A DNA stretch of 64,000 nucleotides, taken from NCBI GenBank assembly GCA_040755725.1, contig JBFMAI010000040.1:496001-560000 (forward strand), given 5' to 3'. The stretch is from JBFMAI01 sp040755725. Lineage in GTDB: Bacteria; Planctomycetota; Phycisphaerae; UBA1845; Fen-1342. Under the pieces are notes generated by a model, which searched no databases, was not told where the DNA came from, and saw only the letters and a list, made by a program, of their open reading frames with translations. The translations under genes were made by a program, and so were the position numbers. Shown here one piece after another: positions 40,099-49,796 of this stretch; the stretch's first letter is position 1, and the number at the start of each line of letters is the position of its first letter.

Positions 40099-43002
40099 CT
40101 ACGGGTTCGTCAGCAGCCGGACGAACGGGTTGATGTCGCCGAAGTCCAGCCGCCCGTCGCCGTTGATGTCGCGGTTCTCGAACGGGCACTGCGGATACTG
40201 GAGCTCGTAACTGCCGGGGTCAGTCAATGCGAGCACGAAGGGGTTGATGTCGCCGAAATCGACGTGCCCGTCGCAGTTCACGTCCCCCACGAGCACCTGC
40301 ACCGGTACCGTCGCCCACACCTCGATGTCGTCGAGGTTCCAGCCGCAATACGTCCAGCTCGTGTCCGTCGTGCCCATAGTCCACCGCAAGTACACCGTCG
40401 GCTTGTTGCTGGCGTAGGCGGAAATGTCGAACTGCTGGAACACCCAGGTCCGGTCGGCCGTCTCACTGTCCGGGTTTTCCCAGAGCTTGGTCCACGTCGT
40501 GCCATTCGTGCTGATGCGGACGTACGCGTGATCGTAGTTGGACCGCTCGACGCCCAACCACCGCCAGAACCGCAGCGTCACCTCGGTCATCCCGGTGAAA
40601 TCCAGCGCCGGCGTTGTCAGGTGGTGCTCCGGCATGTTGTTCGCGTAATCCCCGGCCAAGTTGTACCCGTAGACATTCAGGCCGGTGTAGCCGGCCGTCG
40701 GGTCCGGACCGCCGTAGGATCCGCCGCCGCCCGTCGGCCGGCCGAAGGCCCACTGGCCCTCCGTGGTCCACCCCGGGTTGACGTCCATGGGGAAGCTGTA
40801 CACAGCCTGCGGACCCCGCCGCGTGCGGAAGACGTAACAATGTCCGCCGTTGTCGTCGAGCGTCTTGTTGCCGACGGCGTCCTCGGCCTCAACGGCGAAG
40901 TAGTAAAGGGTGTACTGCGTCAGACCGCCCAGCGGCACGACGGGCAACATCGCAAACGTCGTCACGGACGCCGTCTGGTTGAGCTGCCCGCAGCTCAAGC
41001 CATAGTACACCTTGGCTTTCACCGGCTCGTTCGCGCCAAACCCGATCTGCGCGCCGGACGAGGTAATGTCGTTGACGGTCACCCCGGCGATCGTCGGCGC
41101 CTGGCAATCCACGCCCGCGGTCGCCGTGACGATCACGTTGTACCCGCCCTGGCCGTTGTCGCCGTCGATGTACGTCACGGTGACGACATCGCCGTGATTC
41201 ACCCACAGCACCCCGGGGGCATCGGTGTTGCTCAGCGGAAACGTGCCCGCGAACTCGGCCGAATCCGGGTCGGTCTCAGTCAATACGACGTGCTCGACGC
41301 CCGTCTCCGACGTGGAGTCGATGGGCAGGATGACCTGTTCAATCACGGCCGGGTTGGTATTCAGGCCGCAATCGTTGACCAGGATGTTCACGACGCTCTC
41401 GCAGGCATACGCACCCGCGTTGAGCACCACCGTGCCCGCGTCCGAACAGCGCTTGGACGCATTGAACGCGTTGATGATGCCGTACCCGCGAACATACAGC
41501 GGATCGTACGTCTGGTGCGCCACGTAGTAGTCCGCCGTCTCGAACAGGTTCTTCCGCATCTGGTCCACCGTCCAGTACGGCTTGGCCTGAATCAGGCACG
41601 CGACGGCGCACGCCACGACCGGCGTCGACAACGACGTCCCGCTGGCTGTTGTGTAGCTGGTGTCGCTGCTCGGCGACAGGGTCGCGGTGCTCACGCCCCG
41701 GGCCAGCACCTCGGGCTTCACGCGGCCGTCGGCGGTTGGACCATCGGAACTGAACGAGGCAATGCTGCCCGAACTGCTGACGGCCCCGCATGTGATCCCC
41801 TTGAAGGCGTCCGCCGGCGCGATCAGGTGCGACGTGGCCGGGTTGGTGTCGTTGCCCTCGTTGCCCGCCGCATTGCAGTGGTGGATGCCCTTGGCGGTCG
41901 AGATGTTCACGCCGATCGTCGTCACCGCCGTCAGCCCGTTGAGCTGCGCCTGCGTGTACCAGTCAATGTAGCCCAGCGAAGCCGTGCTCATGTCCCCGCC
42001 GTGCAGGTCGATGAACTCCAGCCCGGCGACGAAGTTGTCCTCCTCGGCGGGATACTCGCCGGCGGTGTCCTCGGTCTTGCACAAGATGAAGGCGGCGTCG
42101 AAGGCCCCGCCGACGAGCTTGGTCGGCTTGTAGGCCCCGATGGTGCCCAGGATCATCGTGCCATGCTCGTGCTGGCTGCTCGGATCGCCGGTCTGGGGCG
42201 CCGTGTTCGGATCGTTGTTGACGAAATCCCACTCGGCGATGACTTGCACCGTGTGGCCGGGCGTGTTGAACGCCTCGTGGCTGCGCTTGAACCCGGTGTC
42301 GAGAATGCCGACGATGACGCCGGCGGCGGTGTAGCCCGCGTTGTGCAGCGCAATCAGGTTGATCTGGGTGAGCTGCGCGGCCGAATTGCCGTAATCGAGC
42401 AAGTCCGGACCGCCCCCTGCCGGCGCGGCCGTAACGTCCTGTAATTCCAAGGGTTGAACACGCTGACTGCGGGCCACCGGCTCCAGCCGAGCGACGAACG
42501 GCAAGGCGGCGATCTGCTCCACCTGCGCCCGGGTCGCGTACACGCTGATCGCGTTCAGCCAGCGGCTGGCGATGTGCAGCCGGGCCCCAGTGGCGGTCAC
42601 CGCATCGACGTACCGCGGCGCAACGGGTAGGTCCGTCGCATCGAAGCATGGCCCACCCTGGGCCGCGTTGGCGCCGCGCAGCATGCGCCGCTGCGCCGAT
42701 CGCGGGCTGAAGTTATCGGCCACACGGCTCAGCGCGGCGTCCAGCTCGCGGACCGAACCGAAGCCCTTGTCGGTGAAGAACACCCACGTCTTGGCCGGCC
42801 CCGGTTCACTGGCCAGCCGCTCCAGGAGCAGCGGATGCAACTTGGCCGCGGGAGCAGCCGTGCTCGGCGCTTGCAGGGCCGACCACCCGAGTTCAGCCGG
42901 GACATCGACCTGCGCCCACGCGACGCCGGCGGCACCGAGGGCCAGCGCACCGAGCATCAAGATCGCAACGACGGAGCGATACACCGCGACGGCAGTTGAC
43001 AT
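40099..43002 (-). CDS. Secreted subtilisin-like (S8) serine protease with dockerin-like tail
   Basis: 967 aa. A signal peptide (to about residue 30) and an inhibitor-I9-like prodomain region (about 70-180) precede the catalytic domain (about 200-520). The triad is Asp235 (GILDTGF), His280 (HEHGTMILG) and Ser457 (SGTSLSTP), with the oxyanion Asn381 (NAAGNEG). Then come beta-rich domains: a fibronectin-III-like region near 600-680 and a jelly-roll/MAM-like region near 690-890 with many Trp. The last 65 residues carry two GDINPF Ca-loop-like repeats shared with the proteins at 5804 and 43200. It is a probable extracellular enzyme for protein degradation. Confidence 0.9.
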   Translation of the reverse strand: MSTAVAVYRSVVAILMLGALALGAAGVAWAQVDVPAELGWSALQAPSTAAPAAKLHPLLLERLASEPGPAKTWVFFTDKGFGSVRELDAALSRVADNFSPRSAQRRMLRGANAAQGGPCFDATDLPVAPRYVDAVTATGARLHIASRWLNAISVYATRAQVEQIAALPFVARLEPVARSQRVQPLELQDVTAAPAGGGPDLLDYGNSAAQLTQINLIALHNAGYTAAGVIVGILDTGFKRSHEAFNTPGHTVQVIAEWDFVNNDPNTAPQTGDPSSQHEHGTMILGTIGAYKPTKLVGGAFDAAFILCKTEDTAGEYPAEEDNFVAGLEFIDLHGGDMSTASLGYIDWYTQAQLNGLTAVTTIGVNISTAKGIHHCNAAGNEGNDTNPATSHLIAPADAFKGITCGAVSSSGSIASFSSDGPTADGRVKPEVLARGVSTATLSPSSDTSYTTASGTSLSTPVVACAVACLIQAKPYWTVDQMRKNLFETADYYVAHQTYDPLYVRGYGIINAFNASKRCSDAGTVVLNAGAYACESVVNILVNDCGLNTNPAVIEQVILPIDSTSETGVEHVVLTETDPDSAEFAGTFPLSNTDAPGVLWVNHGDVVTVTYIDGDNGQGGYNVIVTATAGVDCQAPTIAGVTVNDITSSGAQIGFGANEPVKAKVYYGLSCGQLNQTASVTTFAMLPVVPLGGLTQYTLYYFAVEAEDAVGNKTLDDNGGHCYVFRTRRGPQAVYSFPMDVNPGWTTEGQWAFGRPTGGGGSYGGPDPTAGYTGLNVYGYNLAGDYANNMPEHHLTTPALDFTGMTEVTLRFWRWLGVERSNYDHAYVRISTNGTTWTKLWENPDSETADRTWVFQQFDISAYASNKPTVYLRWTMGTTDTSWTYCGWNLDDIEVWATVPVQVLVGDVNCDGHVDFGDINPFVLALTDPGSYELQYPQCPFENRDINGDGRLDFGDINPFVRLLTNP

Positions 43003-43123
43003 GACTTTCCTCTCGCTCAGAAGGGCAGGACCTTAAGCGGCCGGCTTGGAGAATCGGTGGAATCCAGCGCACTCACCACACGGTGGGTCGGGCAGCCGGT
43101 CGGCTGCGGGTCTCCAACCCCTT

Positions 43124-43153
43124 ATCATATCGAGCCACCCCCGGCGGGAGCAA
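43124..43153 (-). promoter_or_regulatory. Candidate promoter for the S8 protease gene
   Basis: On the minus strand TTGCTC (43148-43153) and TATGAT (43124-43129) are separated by 18 nt. They lie about 120 bases upstream of the protease ATG at 43002. Both hexamers match the consensus only in part. The rest of 43003-43199 holds no recognised gene. Confidence 0.3.
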
Positions 43154-43199
43154 CCAAATCGCGTTGTCGTGGGCGCCCGGAGCCCTGGCACCTTGCGAA

Positions 43200-44651
43200 C
43201 TACGGATTCGTCAGCAACCGAACGAACGGGTTGATGTCGCCGAAGTCCACGTGCCCGTCCTGGTTCACGTCCGCCAGGCCGCGATCGCAGTCTGGATAGG
43301 CCGCCGCGTACCCCGCCGGGTTCGACAGAGCGAGCACAAACGGGTTGATATCGCCGAAATCAACGGCCCCGTCGCAATTCAGGTCGCCCAGAAGTCGGCG
43401 CGTCGTGGCCACGACCGCGAAAGCCCGCGTTCCGCCGTCACGCTCGGCCCGCGCGCTGACCAGCGTCCGGTCCACGTTGGCCCCGGGACCGCTCGGAACC
43501 TCGATCGTCACGCGGACCGTCGTCGTTTCGCCCGGCTGAATGAGGCCCGTTTGCGCCGGCGCGACGCTCGTGTTCCACTGCTGGTCCTCCACGAAGAGCG
43601 CGAAGCGGTCGGCGACCCACCCCGTGTTCTTCAGCGCCAAGTCGGCGCCAACCGGTTGCCCCGCCGGCCCGATCAACGACACCTGCGCCGGCGTCAGCTC
43701 CAGGCCGGCCTCCACGCGGCTGTTGTCGAACGCCGGATCGGCCAGAAACTCCGGGCCCCACACTTGCCGCCACACGGTCTGGTCGTTCTTGAGGTAGAGG
43801 TTGAAGAACGCCGTGAGGACCCGCCGAGTCAGCGCCAATTGCACCGGACGCGAGATCGAGCCCGAATCGCAGAACAAGTAATCCTGGTCAATGAACCCGC
43901 AGTGGTAGCCGCCCAAGATGATCGGGAGCTGCCGCGGTGGCCGCGCGTTGTTGTACATCAGTTGGCCGTTGCTACCAGGGGGAACAATGGAATCCTCGCT
44001 GCCGGCGAGGAGGCTCACCGGCACCGCAATGTTCGTCATCGCGCTGATCGCGGACGGGTTGGTCTCGGCCGCCGCGAGATTCGCCAGGGCCTTGACCCGC
44101 GCGTCGGCGACCGTGGCCAGGATGCTCGCCCCCCCGCCCATCGAGTGACCGGACATGCCGAAGCGCTCGACCGCAACCTGCTGGAAAAGCCAGGACGCGG
44201 GGTTGGCGTGCTCACTTTCCAGGTAGGTCAGGCAGTGCCGCATGTCCGCCGCGAACGCGGAATGACTGGGGAACAGCCCGCCCTGGGACCGCGAGGCGAT
44301 GACGAAGTAGCCCCAGGTGGCCAAGTGCGAAAGCGTGGACTGATACTGCTCGACCGCCTGAAGAAACCCGTGTCCGAACGAAATCGCGGGATACGGTGCC
44401 GCGCTCGGGTCGTAAGCGCCGCCCGACCCCGGCATCGTCGCCGGGTAGTACAGCACCGCCTTGAATGTGGAGTTATCCGGCCGCCGAACGGTGACTTCGG
44501 TCCACGCGGCCTGGTGCGGCCCCGGCTGCGACAGGTCTCCCGCGTCGGGCCCAGCGAACTCCGCGCCCAAGGCCGGTAACCCCGGAAACACCGAGGCGCC
44601 AAACGCCACAATCAGCGTCCGTACTGGAGTAATCATCTTGACTCGCGCCAT
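43200..44651 (-). CDS. Secreted cutinase/PETase-like alpha/beta hydrolase with dockerin-like tail
   Basis: 483 aa. After a signal peptide (about 1-30) comes an alpha/beta hydrolase domain (about 45-300). Its nucleophile elbow is GHSMGGG with Ser170, followed by Asp220 (GSEDSIVPP) and His250 (GGYHCGF). The 50- and 30-residue spacings are close to those of cutinases and PET hydrolases, which share the GxSMGGG elbow. A CARDB-like beta domain (about 315-410) follows. The last 65 residues have two GDINPF repeats. A cysteine pair near the active-site His could form a disulfide. It probably hydrolyses esters outside the cell; a polyester substrate is possible but not shown. Confidence 0.82.
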   Translation of the reverse strand: MARVKMITPVRTLIVAFGASVFPGLPALGAEFAGPDAGDLSQPGPHQAAWTEVTVRRPDNSTFKAVLYYPATMPGSGGAYDPSAAPYPAISFGHGFLQAVEQYQSTLSHLATWGYFVIASRSQGGLFPSHSAFAADMRHCLTYLESEHANPASWLFQQVAVERFGMSGHSMGGGASILATVADARVKALANLAAAETNPSAISAMTNIAVPVSLLAGSEDSIVPPGSNGQLMYNNARPPRQLPIILGGYHCGFIDQDYLFCDSGSISRPVQLALTRRVLTAFFNLYLKNDQTVWRQVWGPEFLADPAFDNSRVEAGLELTPAQVSLIGPAGQPVGADLALKNTGWVADRFALFVEDQQWNTSVAPAQTGLIQPGETTTVRVTIEVPSGPGANVDRTLVSARAERDGGTRAFAVVATTRRLLGDLNCDGAVDFGDINPFVLALSNPAGYAAAYPDCDRGLADVNQDGHVDFGDINPFVRLLTNP

Positions 44652-44814
44652 CGCTGCCGAGTGGGCACAACCATTGGTCTCGCGTGAGCCCCACGCCGCT
44701 CACCCTCATTATGATAACATGTTCGGTGAAAACGCTGGTCGCACGCCCCCCGCCGCCCGGTGGGCGGCACTCGCCCAGCCGCTCAGCACGGCCCGGGTGG
44801 GCGTCTGTCGCCAC

Positions 44815-47772
44815 TCAGGCGCGCGACCCCGCGTGTACGGCACGCCGGATGACCTCGAGCAACGCGCGGCGATCGATCGGCTTCGGGGTGAAGTCGTCGC
44901 AGCCCGCGGCCAGACACTTCTCGCGGTCCCCCTGCATCGTGTGGGCGGTCAACGCAATGATAGGGCCGTCGTAGCCGGCGGCCCGCAGCCGCCGCGTCGC
45001 CTCGTACCCGTCCATCACGGGCATCTGCATATCCATCAGAATGAGGTCGAAACGGTGACCCTCGGCCCGCGCGGCCAAGGCCAGCTCCACGGCGACCTGC
45101 CCGTTCTCGGCTGTCACCACCGTCGCCCCGGCCTTCTTCAACAGGAATGACAGCAAACGCTGGTTGTCCGGCCCGTCCTCCACCAACAAGACCCGCGCAT
45201 TCACCGGTTGCGACGGCGGCGGAGACTCGTCCGCGGCCGACGCTGCGCCAGCCTCAAGGGGCTTGTACTCCACGCGCGGCACCCCCTCCAGCGGCCCCGT
45301 CGGGACCTCCACGGTAAATGTGCTGCCCTGGCCCGGCGCGCTTTCAACGGCGATTGTACCCCCGAGCGCTTCGGTCAACCGCTTCGATATCGCCAGCCCC
45401 AGCCCCGTGCCGCCGTACTTGCGCGTCGTGGAGGTATCCGCCTGCGAAAACGGCACGAACAGCCGGGCGGTCTGCTCCGGATCGATACCGATACCCGTGT
45501 CGCTGACGCGGAACCGCAGCCGCGGCTCCGCGGCGCCCGCCGAAGGTTCAATCAGAGCCAGCGTGAGCCCCACGCGTCCCGCGGGCGTGAACTTGACGGC
45601 GTTGCCCACGAGGTTCACGAGAATCTGCTGTAGCCGCATCGGATCGCACAGAATCGTCTCCGGCACGGGCCCCTCGACCGCGACGACGAACTCCAGCTTC
45701 TTCTCGGCGGCCCGCGCCGCCATCAGACCGCGGACCTCGTGCAGGACCTCCAGCGGCGAGCACGGGATGCGTTCCACCTGCAAGCCGCCCGACTCGATCT
45801 TGGACAGGTCCAGAATGTCGTTGATGATGTCCAACAGATAACGCCCATTGCTGCGAATCGTCTCGACATACTGGCAATTCCGCTCCCGCAGCTCACAACC
45901 GCCGTAGCCGGCGCACTGCGTGCAACACAGGACTTCCTCCGCCAGCAACTCGGCGAACCCGATGATGGCCGTCATGGGCGTGCGGATTTCGTGGCTCATG
46001 TTCGCCAGGAACTCGCTCTTGGCCTGGTTCGCCGCCTCGGCTTGCCGCATCGCCCCCTCCAGTTCCTGGAACGCGGTCTGCAGTTGCACCGACACCCGCC
46101 GCTCCCGCCGCAACGATTCCTCCATGATCGCGTTGCTCTCCCGCAGGCGTTGGTCCGTCCGTCGCCGGCCCACGAACGCGCCGATCAGGCCGGCCGCGGT
46201 CTGCAACAGCCGCACTTCCTCCTGGTCCCACACGCGCTCCCGCGGATCGTCAAGCCCCAGAAATCCCCGCCATTGACCGTCGATCGTAATGGGCAGCAAC
46301 AACACCGAGCGCACGCCGTGCCGCTCCAGGATGTCGCGCTGCTCCAGTGGGAGTTCGCGAACCGGGCCGCAAATCGGCTCGCCGGCGGCCAGTCGCGTGG
46401 CCCACCCTCCCAAACCTTCCCGGTACCGCAGCGAGCTGCTCAGCCATCCCAGGTTGCCCGTGCCCGCTTCGTCCCGCACACTCAGGGCGTGCGCCGCCAA
46501 CCCTCCGTCGCTGCTGTCGAAGTTCTCCGCCACGTAGGCCCGGGTGGCCCCGGCGGCAGCCCGCAGATGATCCAGCGCGTGCGCCAGGGCCGCCTGAAGC
46601 GGCGCATCGCTGAGCAGCACTTGCGAACATTCCGCCAGCGCCTGCTCATAGCGCCGGTGCCTCAGCAGCGCCTGCTCCCCGAGCTTGCGCTCCGTCACGT
46701 CCCGCAGAATGCCGACCGCGGCCCACCCCGCAGACGTCGGCACCGCAGATACCGACAGCTCGATCGGAAACTCCTGCCCGCCTTTGCGGACGGCCGTCAG
46801 CTCTAACGTCCGGCCGATCGCCGGCCCCGTCCCCGTCTGGCGGAAGTGCGGAAAGGCCTGCCGGTACGCCCCGTGAAACCGCGGCGGCGCCAACACTTCA
46901 TGGGCATCGCGCCCCAAGACTTCGTCCGGCCCATAACCGAACACGGCTTCGGCGGCGCGGTTCCAGTGGCGAATTCGGCCGTCGGGATCAAGAAGGATGA
47001 TCGCATCGTGGGCGGCGGTGGCGATCGTGCGGAAACGCTCTTCGCTCTCCCGCAGGGCCTGCTCCATCTGCTTCCGCTGCGTGATGTCCTCGATGAACCC
47101 GTAAAGGAACTCAACCCCCCCCCGACGGTCGCGAATTGCCTGCATCTTCATCGCCCCCGTGAACTCGCGGCCGTCCCGCCGCCGGAAGCGGGCCTCGACC
47201 GCGACCACCCCCGGGTGGGCCAACGCTTGGGCCACCACTTTCGCCCGGTCGGCGGGATCGGCCCAGACCTGCTCGGCCAGGTTCGTGATCCCCACCACCG
47301 CCTGCTCGGGCGATTCATGGCCGAACATGCGGGCGCAGGCCGCGTTGCACCGCAGCAATCGCCCATCCGGCGTCGTCTCAAAGATGCCCAGCGCCGCGTT
47401 CTCGAAAACGGTGCGGTAGCGGCGTTCGCTCTGACGCAAGGCCGTTTCGACGGCGGCGTGCTCGCGGACGCGGCGGCGCAGGTGCCACGCCCACACCGCG
47501 ATACCCGCAATCCCCGTCGCCCACAGGACGGCGCGCCCGACGAGGCAGGTCACGGCGGGGCGCCGCAGGGCCTCCCCGAGATCCTGAAGGTCCTGCGCGT
47601 CGTGCTCGCCGGCGGTATTCCAGACCGTCAGCACGCGCCGCTGTTGCACACGCTGCTGCCACTCGAGCCAGACCAGCGACAAGGCCGCCACGGCGGTCCA
47701 CAACGCGGCCAGCGCCAGGACAAAGCGGCGCAGCCGCAGCGGTCGCTCAACGGTCGCAGGCGTGCGGACCAC
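44815..47772 (-). CDS. Hybrid sensor histidine kinase/response regulator with Cys-rich insert in the dimerization domain
   Basis: 985 aa from the GTG at 47772, which has a strong AGGAGG ribosome site 5 nt upstream; the longer frame to 47865 is not needed. Two membrane helices (about 15-35 and 80-100) are followed by two PAS domains (about 115-235 and 240-370) and a GAF domain (about 380-535). HisKA follows with His594 (SHEIRTPM), then HATPase_c with DTGIGI and GGTGLGLAI boxes, and a C-terminal receiver with the LMDMQMPVMDG acceptor Asp. Between the two HisKA helices is an insert with five cysteines (616, 617, 620, 626, 633). No partner regulator adjoins it, so output is through a phosphorelay. 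Confidence 0.9.
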   Translation of the reverse strand: MVRTPATVERPLRLRRFVLALAALWTAVAALSLVWLEWQQRVQQRRVLTVWNTAGEHDAQDLQDLGEALRRPAVTCLVGRAVLWATGIAGIAVWAWHLRRRVREHAAVETALRQSERRYRTVFENAALGIFETTPDGRLLRCNAACARMFGHESPEQAVVGITNLAEQVWADPADRAKVVAQALAHPGVVAVEARFRRRDGREFTGAMKMQAIRDRRGGVEFLYGFIEDITQRKQMEQALRESEERFRTIATAAHDAIILLDPDGRIRHWNRAAEAVFGYGPDEVLGRDAHEVLAPPRFHGAYRQAFPHFRQTGTGPAIGRTLELTAVRKGGQEFPIELSVSAVPTSAGWAAVGILRDVTERKLGEQALLRHRRYEQALAECSQVLLSDAPLQAALAHALDHLRAAAGATRAYVAENFDSSDGGLAAHALSVRDEAGTGNLGWLSSSLRYREGLGGWATRLAAGEPICGPVRELPLEQRDILERHGVRSVLLLPITIDGQWRGFLGLDDPRERVWDQEEVRLLQTAAGLIGAFVGRRRTDQRLRESNAIMEESLRRERRVSVQLQTAFQELEGAMRQAEAANQAKSEFLANMSHEIRTPMTAIIGFAELLAEEVLCCTQCAGYGGCELRERNCQYVETIRSNGRYLLDIINDILDLSKIESGGLQVERIPCSPLEVLHEVRGLMAARAAEKKLEFVVAVEGPVPETILCDPMRLQQILVNLVGNAVKFTPAGRVGLTLALIEPSAGAAEPRLRFRVSDTGIGIDPEQTARLFVPFSQADTSTTRKYGGTGLGLAISKRLTEALGGTIAVESAPGQGSTFTVEVPTGPLEGVPRVEYKPLEAGAASAADESPPPSQPVNARVLLVEDGPDNQRLLSFLLKKAGATVVTAENGQVAVELALAARAEGHRFDLILMDMQMPVMDGYEATRRLRAAGYDGPIIALTAHTMQGDREKCLAAGCDDFTPKPIDRRALLEVIRRAVHAGSRA

Positions 47773-47979
47773 CCGGTCCTCCTGAGCACGGGGCCACGAG
47801 CACGGACTCCGTTGACACCCCGGGCCCGATCGCGTGCCCCTCATCTTGTTGATCGTCCCGGGCAAATCCCCGCATCAGCGAAACCGGGCCCAACGCCGCG
47901 GGGCGTGGCCGATCCGCGCCGCCCAGCGTATCTTATCGGGCGGTGTGGTGTGCGTCGGCGGCCGCCCAGGAACCTTCCC

Positions 47980-48489
47980 ATGCAGATTGAAACCAGCTAC
48001 GACCAGGCCCTGGCCCGCAAGTACCCCGAGTCCATCGCCATCGCCATCGCCGTGGACCCCCAGGGCAAACCCAACCCCATCACGCTCGGCTGGGTGATGA
48101 ACACCTCCATCGACCCACCGATGATCGCGATCTCCATCGGCCGCACGCGCTACTCCCTCGAAGCCATCCGTCACGCGCGGCAGTTCGTCGTCGCGTTCCC
48201 CTCATCGCAAATGGTCGGCGACGCGCGGTTCCACGGGACCAAGTCCGGACGCGACCTCGACAAGCTGGCCCGCTGCGGCACCAGGACCCAGCCGGCTAAG
48301 GTCGTTCGCGGCGTTCTGCTGGCCGACGCCGTGGCGAACTTCGAGTGCGAGCTGGAATCGGAACTCACCACCGGCGACCACGTTATCTTCGTGGGCCGCG
48401 TCGTCGCCAGCCACATGAATGCGGACCCCGCCCTCCGCCGCCTCTACAGCCTCGGCAACGACCAAATGGGTGGCGTCGTCCCCGGCTGA
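47980..48489 (+). CDS. Flavin reductase-like domain protein (FMN-binding split barrel)
   Basis: 169 aa. It matches the Flavin_Reduct family: NPITLGWVMNTSIDPPMIAISIG (about 34-56) and HARQFVVAFPSSQMVGDARFHG (about 65-86) are the typical FMN-contacting strands. Members bind FMN and reduce flavin, or have lost reductase activity and serve as flavoproteins. The C-terminal part has the family's DHVIFVGRVVA strand. It is a single gene, divergent from the histidine kinase and convergent with the acyl-CoA dehydrogenase. The 164-base gap after its stop holds no recognised gene. Confidence 0.85.
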   Translation: MQIETSYDQALARKYPESIAIAIAVDPQGKPNPITLGWVMNTSIDPPMIAISIGRTRYSLEAIRHARQFVVAFPSSQMVGDARFHGTKSGRDLDKLARCGTRTQPAKVVRGVLLADAVANFECELESELTTGDHVIFVGRVVASHMNADPALRRLYSLGNDQMGGVVPG

Positions 48490-48653
48490 GCGCGCCGGAC
48501 GGCTGGGCCCGGCACCCACAGGCTGCCCCCTCACCTCCGGGGGCCCCGGCCCCTTGGTCCCTCGGTGCCCACCAGAGGCCGACGCTCACCACCTCGTCGC
48601 GCCCGCACGCTCGCCAATCACCGCCGCCGCGCAAACCCCTCGCGACGCTTCTC

Positions 48654-49796
48654 TCAGCTCGCGCGCAAGACCTCGCGGGCGATGACGTGCCGCTGAATCT
48701 CGCTGGTCCCCTCGTAGATGCTCGTGATCCGGGCGTCGCGGTAGAGCTGCTCCACGCGGCACTCGTTGACAAAGCCCGAGCCGCCGTGGACCTGCACCGC
48801 GCGGTAGGCGATGCGGTTGGCCGCCTCGCTGGCGAAGAGCTTGGCCATCGACGCCTCGCGTGTGTAGGGCCGGCGGTCGTCCTTCAGCGCGGCCGCGCGA
48901 TCGATCAGGAGCTGCGCCGCGTCCAGCTCGGTCTGGCTGTCGGCGATCATCCACTGAATGGCCTGGAAATCGGCGATCGGCCGGTCAAACTGCCGCCGCT
49001 CCTTGGCGTAGCTGACCATGAGATCGATGCACGCCTGGGCGATGCCGACCGCCTGCGACGCGATCCCGATCCGGCCCCCGTCCAACGCTGACAATGCGAC
49101 CTTCAACCCGTCGCCCGGCCGGCCGAGCAGGTTCTCGGCGGGGACGAACGCGCCGTCGAGGATCATCTCCCCCGTCTCCGAGCCGCGGATGCCCATCTTG
49201 CCGTGAATCGGCCGGCGTTCGACCCCAGGCTGCTCGGCATCCAGCAGCACCATGCTCAGGTCTTTGTTGTTCCCGGTTCGCCCCATGCGGGCCAGCACGC
49301 TGAACCAGCGCCCCGTAAGCCCGTTCGTCACCCAGAACTTACTGCCGGAGAGCTTCCATCCGCCCGGCACCGTGTCGGCCCGGGTCTTGGCCCCACTGGG
49401 GTCCGAGCCGGCGTCCGCCTCACTGATGGCGAAGGCCGATAGGTTGCCCGGCGTGGCCAATTGCGTCAGCAACCGCTCACGGGACCCGTCCTGGGCGAAC
49501 AGGCGGATCGCTTCGCACACCATATTGTGAACGCTGACCGTGACGGCTACGGACGGCGAGGCGTAGGCCAGCTCGCGGATGATGTGGGCGTACGGCAGCA
49601 TCGGACACTCGAGTCCGCCCTGGTCCTCCGGCACCCGCAACGCCATCAGCCCCATCTCGTACAGATGCATCAAGCGCTGACAGCAGGAGGACTCCTCCCG
49701 GTCCCACTGGCGGTCAAGCTCCAGCAGCTCCCCGCGGGCATAGTCGCGCACACCCTCGATCAGCAGGCGATGGTCGTCGGAGATCGTCGTGTTCAT
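48654..49796 (-). CDS. Acyl-CoA dehydrogenase
   Basis: 380 aa, normal length, three-domain ACAD fold. FAD-binding motifs FAISEADAGSD (about 128-138) and WVTNGL (about 161-166) are clear, as is GSETGEMILDGAFVP (about 205-219). The C-terminal IYEGTSEIQRHVIAREVL carries the catalytic Glu of short/medium-chain enzymes. It introduces the alpha-beta double bond in acyl-CoA, the step before the crotonases at 27017 and 27800. The ATG at 49796 is chosen because family homology starts at ISDDHRLL; the ORF upstream to 49838 adds only noise. Confidence 0.93.
   Translation of the reverse strand: MNTTISDDHRLLIEGVRDYARGELLELDRQWDREESSCCQRLMHLYEMGLMALRVPEDQGGLECPMLPYAHIIRELAYASPSVAVTVSVHNMVCEAIRLFAQDGSRERLLTQLATPGNLSAFAISEADAGSDPSGAKTRADTVPGGWKLSGSKFWVTNGLTGRWFSVLARMGRTGNNKDLSMVLLDAEQPGVERRPIHGKMGIRGSETGEMILDGAFVPAENLLGRPGDGLKVALSALDGGRIGIASQAVGIAQACIDLMVSYAKERRQFDRPIADFQAIQWMIADSQTELDAAQLLIDRAAALKDDRRPYTREASMAKLFASEAANRIAYRAVQVHGGSGFVNECRVEQLYRDARITSIYEGTSEIQRHVIAREVLRAS

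Noticed and set aside
40069..42444. 791-aa plus-strand open frame
   Set aside because: It is antisense to the well-supported S8 protease and has an Arg/Val/Gln-rich composition typical of GC-rich shadows.
44594..44815. Minus-strand promoter near the TTATCATAAT at about 44705-44715 for the esterase gene
   Set aside because: AT-rich and tempting, but no -35 hexamer at suitable spacing was found.
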